A stretch of 10,654 bases of DNA, taken from contig CAZUMW010000077.1 in assembly GCA_964621615.1 (NCBI GenBank), positions 1-10,654 on the forward strand. The letters are read 5' to 3'. The notes under the pieces are model-generated. The model was not told the origin of the DNA and did no database searches. It worked only from the letters and a program-made list of their open reading frames with translations. The first letter of the stretch is position 1. Every line of letters starts with the position of its first letter. The stretch comes from CAZUMW01 sp964621615 (GTDB lineage Bacteria; Desulfobacterota; WTBG01; CAIYCZ01; CAIRTM01). The position numbers were made by a program, and so were the translations under genes. Below, one piece after another: positions 7,421 to 10,654 of the stretch.

Positions 7421-7813
7421 TCAATTGCTTAAAGGTTTAAATACAAAAGAACCATAATAAAAAAATTTAAGCATAAAGGACATTATAAGAATCGCTGCTA
7501 CAGTTATCAGATAATGTATATTGAACAGCATATGTGCGAGCAGAAACATGCAGTATTCTGCAAGGCGAAAGCACAGGGATGAAACAAGAAAGAGCACAAG
7601 CTGTTTGCGCGGATTAGCGTCCTGTGCCTCAAATACATAGTGACGGTTCATTATAAAGTTAATAAAAAAAACGGTTACCAGAGAAACCGCGAACGCGCCT
7701 TTTTCCGGCAATTCCAATAATTCATGGCCAAAAGCCGTGAGGCATATATTTGCGGCAAAACTGATGAAAGCAAGCAAAACAAACCGAAAAAATTTCTTTA
7801 TGTGCAGGTGCAT
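7421..7813 (-). CDS. GtrA-like small membrane protein (putative polyprenyl-phosphate-sugar flippase)
   Basis: The 130-residue protein has four hydrophobic segments (about 10-28, 38-56, 71-95, 100-118) and the FINFIMNRHYVF motif (50-61) characteristic of the GtrA family (Pfam PF04138), plus a closing SFVFKP. Length and topology match the family. GtrA proteins work with a GT2 enzyme that makes polyprenyl-phosphate sugar, and are thought to help translocate that lipid to the outer face. Here the GT2 gene lies immediately upstream with a 5-base gap, and two GT-C enzymes that could use the flipped lipid lie downstream. This is the classical three-part arrangement. The ATG is the only plausible start, with a weak GAGACAG upstream of it inside the end of the GT2 gene. 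The flippase role is known for relatives and inferred here. Confidence 0.88.
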   Translation of the reverse strand: MHLHIKKFFRFVLLAFISFAANICLTAFGHELLELPEKGAFAVSLVTVFFINFIMNRHYVFEAQDANPRKQLVLFLVSSLCFRLAEYCMFLLAHMLFNIHYLITVAAILIMSFMLKFFYYGSFVFKPLSN

Positions 7814-7818
7814 CTGTC

Positions 7819-8688
7819 TCAGCCGTTACGTTTATCGATCATATCAGCGAGCAGGGCAAAAAGAGCCGTATTCATGGAGAAAAGAAGCAGCATGATTGAT
7901 TTGTCGGTCAGGTCTGAAAGAACGAAAATATCATAAAACAGGCTTACACAGAACAAAAAACCGAGCAAACCGGCAATCGGTAAAAAAACCCGCAGCGGCG
8001 CAAAATACGTTCCTGTGCGAAGGATTAACAGGAGAAAATTTAATGTATCACGGACGGGACGTATTTTAGATTTTCCGATCCGCTTGTTATATCCAATCGG
8101 AATGTAGGATACATCATAATTATTTGTAAAAAGAGCAAGCGTGATTGTTGTGGTAAAACTGAACCCGTCGGGAAGAATGTTGAGGTATTTTTCTGCCAGT
8201 GATTTTTTAAATACGCGCATTCCGCTGTTCATGTCGGGAATATGTTCACCGGCAAGCCATGAACAATAATTTTCCAAAAATATTTTCGGGATTTTTCTTA
8301 TAAAAGAATAGGAAGCTTCAGGGGCTGTCCGTGCTCCCACGACCATATCTGTATTATATGCTGCTCGGATGAGTTCTGGCAGCCGGTCATGGGGATAGGA
8401 GCCGTCAGCGTCTGTTATTACGATAATGTCTGTTGCTGCGCGCCGGATTCCGGTTTTGAGTGCAGCTCCATACCCTTTGTTTTTTGGATGAAAAATTGTC
8501 TGCAGAGTGGGATAACGTGTGGAAAGCTTTCCCAGGATATCCCGTGAACCGTCGGTAGAGCCGTCATCGACAACGATTATTTCATGATCCAGCAATTCAA
8601 GGGCTTTTTGAAGATCTGAAACAGTTTTTTCTATAGCATTTTTTTCATTGTAACAGGGAATGATTATAGAACACGCTGGAGTACTCAT
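7819..8688 (-). CDS. GT2 family glycosyltransferase, polyprenyl-phosphate sugar synthase (DPM1/GtrB-like)
   Basis: From the ATG at 8688 this is a 289-residue enzyme. Visible motifs are SIIIPCYNE (7-15), VVDDGSTDGS (39-48), KNKGYGAALKTG (69-80), the metal-binding DAD in ITDADGSYPHDR (93-95), and DMNSGMRVF in the acceptor region. Two C-terminal membrane segments follow (roughly LRVFLPIAGLLGFLF and KSIMLLLFSMNTALFALL). Relatives transfer mannose, glucose or GlcNAc from a nucleotide donor to dolichyl or undecaprenyl phosphate at the cytoplasmic face. The sugar cannot be told from sequence. A longer frame starts at 8727 (302 residues), but only 8688 has a good Shine-Dalgarno, and the extra 13 residues are not part of the fold. 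It sits directly before the GtrA-like gene, consistent with a GtrB-GtrA pair. Confidence 0.92.
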   Translation of the reverse strand: MSTPACSIIIPCYNEKNAIEKTVSDLQKALELLDHEIIVVDDGSTDGSRDILGKLSTRYPTLQTIFHPKNKGYGAALKTGIRRAATDIIVITDADGSYPHDRLPELIRAAYNTDMVVGARTAPEASYSFIRKIPKIFLENYCSWLAGEHIPDMNSGMRVFKKSLAEKYLNILPDGFSFTTTITLALFTNNYDVSYIPIGYNKRIGKSKIRPVRDTLNFLLLILRTGTYFAPLRVFLPIAGLLGFLFCVSLFYDIFVLSDLTDKSIMLLLFSMNTALFALLADMIDKRNG

Positions 8689-8695
8689 TGTTTTA

Positions 8696-8703
8696 CCCCT
8701 CTT
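8696..8703 (-). promoter_or_regulatory. ribosome binding site for the GT2 gene
   Basis: AAGAGGGG on the minus strand lies seven bases before the ATG at 8688. No comparable site precedes the alternative tandem ATGs at 8727 and 8724, so this decides the start. Confidence 0.65.
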
Positions 8704-8742
8704 GGAGTCTGACTGCACATACATCATTTTCGGACCGATACA

Positions 8743-9396
8743 TTAATTGTTGAATTTTTTCACAAAAAGCCGGTTAACAAGAGGATTGATGATTTTTTTT
8801 AAAGGTGACGGCATAATATAATATATTTTACGGGCAAAAGCTTTTATTCGGACAAGGGGTGTATTTTGCGGAAGCGCGGCCCCCTTTGTGGGAAAGGTGT
8901 TATATGCATAGAGATCGGCAGGGGTATTTTTTCGCGGGACGGGGGACGGTGTGTGAGCCGGATAGCCGAGGGCCAAATACCCGACGGGACTGAACCCGGC
9001 CGGTATGTTAAACAGTTTGCGTAGATATGGCCTGGTCGGCAGATGGCATATCCAGCAGGAACCGAGCCCGAGCGCATGAGCGGCAAGTGTCATGTTCTCT
9101 ATGGCGGCTGAGGCGCTTTGGATCCAGTCGCTATACTCCTCATTGTCGGTGCGGCTGCAGTAGCAGGTGAGAATCCCCACCGGGGCTTTTGCAATGACCG
9201 GGCTGCCGCCATTGTCTACAATGCCCTTTTTTATTTGTTGATTATCCACTATGATAAAGCGCCACCCCTGCGTGTTGCAATGGCTTGGTGCCCACTGGGC
9301 TGATTTTAATATCTCTGCAATGGTTTCTTCGGTGACCGGGGTGTCTTTAAATTTTCTGATTGATCGTCGCTGCAGAATAACGTCGAAAAAATCCAT
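8743..9396 (-). CDS. nitroreductase-family flavoprotein with basic C-terminal extension
   Basis: The 217-residue protein carries nitroreductase-fold hallmarks. RRSIRKFKDTPV (10-21) is the N-terminal FMN-phosphate-binding segment, followed by APSHCNTQGWRFIIV (36-50), ASAAIENMTLAAHALGLGSCWI (95-116), and FSPVGYLALGYPA (135-147). The catalytic-fold part ends near residue 170. The remaining about 45 residues are rich in Lys/Arg and hydrophobics (RIKAFARKIYYI, PLKKIINPL, RLFVKKFNN) and could associate with membrane. Family members are FMN-dependent NAD(P)H oxidoreductases with diverse substrates, and the substrate here is unknown. It is first in the minus-strand operon, with a CAGGA Shine-Dalgarno seven bases before the ATG and a promoter candidate just upstream. 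Its place ahead of glycosyltransferases suggests a tailoring redox step on the glycan precursor or lipid, but this is inference. Confidence 0.88.
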   Translation of the reverse strand: MDFFDVILQRRSIRKFKDTPVTEETIAEILKSAQWAPSHCNTQGWRFIIVDNQQIKKGIVDNGGSPVIAKAPVGILTCYCSRTDNEEYSDWIQSASAAIENMTLAAHALGLGSCWICHLPTRPYLRKLFNIPAGFSPVGYLALGYPAHTPSPVPRKNTPADLYAYNTFPTKGAALPQNTPLVRIKAFARKIYYIMPSPLKKIINPLVNRLFVKKFNN

Positions 9397-9403
9397 GATA
9401 AAT

Positions 9404-9408
9404 TCCTG
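9404..9408 (-). promoter_or_regulatory. ribosome binding site of nitroreductase-like gene
   Basis: CAGGA on the minus strand lies seven bases before the ATG at 9396. This supports that start. Confidence 0.5.
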
Positions 9409-9427
9409 TAAGTGCCCGATATTTAAG

Positions 9428-9458
9428 ATTATAATACCGATATCGATGTATTATGCAA
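9428..9458 (-). promoter_or_regulatory. candidate sigma-70-type promoter for the minus-strand glycosylation operon
   Basis: On the minus strand a perfect TATAAT (9428-9433) lies 19 bases after TTGCAT (9453-9458). An alternative -10, TATTAT, gives 16-base spacing. The predicted transcript would start near 9421, leaving a leader of about 25 bases to the ATG at 9396. The palindrome CGATATCG (9438-9445) lies in the spacer and could be an operator. Confidence 0.5.
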
Positions 9459-9472
9459 GGTAAAAGAAGAAC

Positions 9473-9505
9473 CCAGGAGCCGGAATTCAGAAGTTAGAAA
9501 AGCAG
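9473..9505 (+). repeat. degenerate relative of the GAATTC repeat, copy B
   Basis: ccaggagccggaattcag followed by aagttagaaaagcag matches the right half of copies A and C (aggagtca then GAATTC). The left GAATTC arm has been lost. It lies between the divergent promoters. Confidence 0.55.
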
Positions 9506-9520
9506 CGGTCAGGCTATAAA

Positions 9521-9620
9521 ACGTACCCGTACACAGCGAAGCGGTACACGTAAGCGTACACGAAGCACAAATGGGTTTGGGGGAAGCCGTGAACGTGAAC
9601 GCGTACGGGAACGTGAACGG
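9521..9620. repeat. GTACACG / GTGAACG low-complexity repeat block
   Basis: This has two sub-blocks of short, imperfect units. At 9521-9565 variants of CGTACAC and CGTAAGCGTACACG recur. At 9588-9620 CGTGAACGTGAACG, CGTACGGG and AACGTGAACGG recur. The units are related by single substitutions and include the palindromic CGTACG (9602-9607). No coding frame uses them. Confidence 0.6.
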
Positions 9621-9662
9621 AACAGGATGGAGAAGCAGTTGTGAGCGGTTAGCAGAAACAAA

Positions 9663-9687
9663 AGCAAAATTGCTAAAAGCTAATAGC
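9663..9687. repeat. GCTAATAGC-type degenerate repeat units
   Basis: AGCAA-aa-TTGCT (9663-9674) is followed by AGCTAATAGCT (9678-9688), giving spaced AGC/GCT units. They resemble the CTAATGGCTGATACC series at 4020-4045 in the other intergenic region, suggesting a shared family. Confidence 0.4.
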
Positions 9688-9700
9688 TCTATAAGACGGG

Positions 9701-10465
9701 GTGATCATCTTGGGTATTATAAATCGTGCAGTGAAAGAATATCACTATTTCACCTGTAAAAACTGGCCGATACAGGATGTAGGACGTTTCTGGGATTCGG
9801 TCACCGATTATGACGATATAAATGAGAAAACATATACCTATTTCCGCCGCTTTACCGATGCATATACTATATCCACAATACCAGCAGACAGTTATGTCCT
9901 TGAAGTAACACCGCGCACCGGAAATGGAACCAGGTATTTTTTTCAGAAAGGGAAAATTAAAAAAGCTGTTTGTGCCGATGTCTCCCGGTTTCAAAGAGAT
10001 ATCTGCAACCGTAACCTGCATGAAGCAGGTGTGCCTTTTGAAACCGTGGTGCTTGAGGATTATATTTTCCCTTTTGAAGATAACACCTTTGATGCGGTCC
10101 TTTCTTTTGAAACGGTGGAACACATGGGGAATCCCGGGCGCTTTATATGTGAGATCGGACGAGTATTAAAACCCCGGGGAGAGCTTCTGCTTACCTGTCC
10201 CAATATTCTCTGGGAGCCGGTACACTGGCTGGCGGCGATCTTCAACTTCCATCACAGTGAAGGCCCGCACAATTTTCTTACCAGGAGACAGCTGTACCGC
10301 TTTTTCAGAAAGGCACATCTTGAGGTTGAGAAAGAAATAGCGACTATTTTGATACCGGGGGGCCCGGAATGGTTAACTGATATGGGAGAAAAAATGGAGA
10401 AAACATTCCCTTCTCTTACATTGGCCCTTGGCTTGCGAAGAATATTCAGATGCAGAAAACGCTAA
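9701..10465 (+). CDS. class I SAM-dependent methyltransferase
   Basis: The 254-residue protein has a Rossmann-type methyltransferase core. Motif I is VLEVTPRTGNGT (66-77), AVCADVS (89-95) is at the end of the second strand, DNTFDAVLSFETVEHM (127-142) is the motif IV region, and GRVLKPRGELLLTCPN (153-168) is the Methyltransf_11-type loop and strand. The usual GxGxG is altered to TPRTGNG: the last glycines remain and Pro-Arg replaces the first. An N-terminal helical region of about 60 residues and a C-terminal cap of about 80 residues flank the core. The start is uncertain. An in-frame TAA at 9692 limits the choice to GTG 9701, TTG 9710 (a GGGGTG lies six bases upstream) or GTG 9731. The substrate is unknown. 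Its position beside glycan genes suggests sugar or lipid methylation. It is divergent from the minus operon and has no plus-strand partner in view. Confidence 0.87.
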   Translation: MIILGIINRAVKEYHYFTCKNWPIQDVGRFWDSVTDYDDINEKTYTYFRRFTDAYTISTIPADSYVLEVTPRTGNGTRYFFQKGKIKKAVCADVSRFQRDICNRNLHEAGVPFETVVLEDYIFPFEDNTFDAVLSFETVEHMGNPGRFICEIGRVLKPRGELLLTCPNILWEPVHWLAAIFNFHHSEGPHNFLTRRQLYRFFRKAHLEVEKEIATILIPGGPEWLTDMGEKMEKTFPSLTLALGLRRIFRCRKR

Positions 10466-10466
10466 A

Positions 10467-10503
10467 AGCAAGAATTCAGAATCCGGGAGTCAGAATTCTT
10501 GTT
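10467..10503 (+). repeat. GAATTC-N15-GAATTC repeat, copy C, forming a hairpin right after the methyltransferase stop
   Basis: CAAGAATTC (10469-10477) and GAATTCTTG (10493-10501) form a perfect 9-base inverted repeat around a 15-base spacer ending in gggagtca. The stem extends by two more pairs if one G-U is allowed. The hairpin begins two bases after the TAA at 10463 and is followed only by a weak T-rich stretch, so it may act as a terminator or 3'-end stabiliser. Confidence 0.65.
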
Positions 10504-10527
10504 CAGTACTTTATTTGTGGGTGGACG

Positions 10528-10608
10528 ATGCTGACTTACTCGAATCTCATGGCCGGCATCAGTGCCGGCGTTTCAACTGCGTCGATTATTGTCTCCTTTG
10601 GGGTTTAA
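10528..10608 (+). CDS. possible tiny hydrophobic ORF (26 residues), doubtful
   Basis: ATG at 10528 opens a 26-codon frame ending TAA at 10606. The translation begins MLTYSNLMAG and ends SIIVSFGV, so it is almost entirely small and hydrophobic, like a single membrane segment. The frame stays open upstream through the repeat copy. No Shine-Dalgarno is evident. A hairpin (10552-10569) lies inside it. It could be a gene remnant, a small membrane peptide or chance. I do not recognise it. Confidence 0.2.
   Translation: MLTYSNLMAGISAGVSTASIIVSFGV
10552..10569. other. GC-rich perfect hairpin
   Basis: GCCGGCA (10552-10558), loop TCAG, TGCCGGC (10563-10569): seven perfect base pairs, the strongest short hairpin in the window. 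Only three T follow on the plus strand, so it is not a clean intrinsic terminator. Confidence 0.5.
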
Positions 10609-10613
10609 AAGCC

Positions 10614-10653
10614 TCGCCTTCCCCGATATACCGTCGGGATCTTCGATAGGCGA
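10614..10653. other. nested stem structure at the right window edge
   Basis: TCGCCT (10614-10619) pairs with AGGCGA (10648-10653). Inside it CCCGA (10622-10626) pairs with TCGGG (10634-10638). The two nested stems suggest a structured element, possibly an interspersed repeat or RNA leader that continues past the window. Confidence 0.35.
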
Positions 10654-10654
10654 A

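Larger units (their letters stand above)
9397..9700. other. divergent intergenic region (304 bases) with promoter and low-complexity repeats
   Basis: No credible gene is seen. Left to right it holds the Shine-Dalgarno and promoter of the minus operon, a degenerate relative of the GAATTC repeat (9473-9505), a GTACACG-rich block (9521-9565), a GTGAACG-rich block (9588-9620), and GCTAATAGC-type units (9663-9687) before the methyltransferase start. An open frame across 9571-9759 has repeat-derived composition and is rejected. No convincing plus-strand promoter for the methyltransferase was found. Confidence 0.65.

Noticed and set aside
8689..8727. Longer N-terminus of the GT2 enzyme from ATG 8727
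   Set aside because: There is no Shine-Dalgarno before 8727, the added 13 residues are outside the fold, and a strong AAGAGGGG precedes the ATG at 8688.
9571..9759. Open frame of 62 codons on the plus strand
   Set aside because: Its sequence is mostly the GTGAACG repeat block, it overlaps the methyltransferase start in another frame, and it has no recognisable domain.
10428..10649. Open frame of 73 codons overlapping the methyltransferase end
   Set aside because: It overlaps the methyltransferase in another frame, runs through repeat copy C and two hairpins, and has no domain or Shine-Dalgarno.

Overview
The window looks like a surface-glycan or envelope-modification region from an uncultured bacterium of moderate GC. 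The signs are polyprenyl-phosphate-sugar enzymes, large multi-membrane glycosyltransferases, membrane-anchored sulfatase-fold enzymes, and unusually repeat-rich intergenic DNA. I cannot assign a phylum. The intergenic mosaics of short degenerate repeats suggest a deep-branching, probably Gram-negative lineage, but that is only an impression.

Layout. (1) Positions 3-3728, plus strand: two tandem paralogous sulfatase/alkaline-phosphatase-superfamily genes. The first is cut by the left window edge, so its N-terminus is missing. The second is complete, with about seven membrane segments followed by the catalytic domain. Both have Thr where a true sulfatase has the formylglycine Cys/Ser, so a phospho-transfer or phosphodiesterase-type chemistry is more likely than classical sulfate ester hydrolysis. 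(2) Positions 3729-4126: a convergent intergenic region with dyad symmetries, terminator candidates and two families of short degenerate repeats. (3) Positions 9396 down to 4127, minus strand: a probable operon of nitroreductase-like flavoprotein, GT2 polyprenyl-phosphate sugar synthase, GtrA-like membrane protein, and two GT-C (PMT/ArnT-like) glycosyltransferases that overlap by ATGA. (4) Positions 9397-9700: a divergent intergenic region with a promoter candidate for the minus operon and three kinds of low-complexity repeat. (5) Positions 9701-10465, plus strand: a class I SAM methyltransferase with an atypical motif I. (6) Positions 10466-10654: a palindromic repeat copy, strong short hairpins and no convincing gene.

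How the genes may work together (inference): the GT2 enzyme would load a sugar from a nucleotide donor onto polyprenyl phosphate at the inner face of the membrane. The GtrA-like protein would help flip it. The two GT-C enzymes would transfer the sugar to an acceptor on the outer face. The membrane-anchored sulfatase-fold enzymes, whose catalytic domains are predicted to lie outside the membrane, could add or remove phospho-substituents on the same surface polymer. The nitroreductase and methyltransferase would be accessory tailoring enzymes. No known defence system, CRISPR array, rRNA, tRNA or insertion sequence was recognised.
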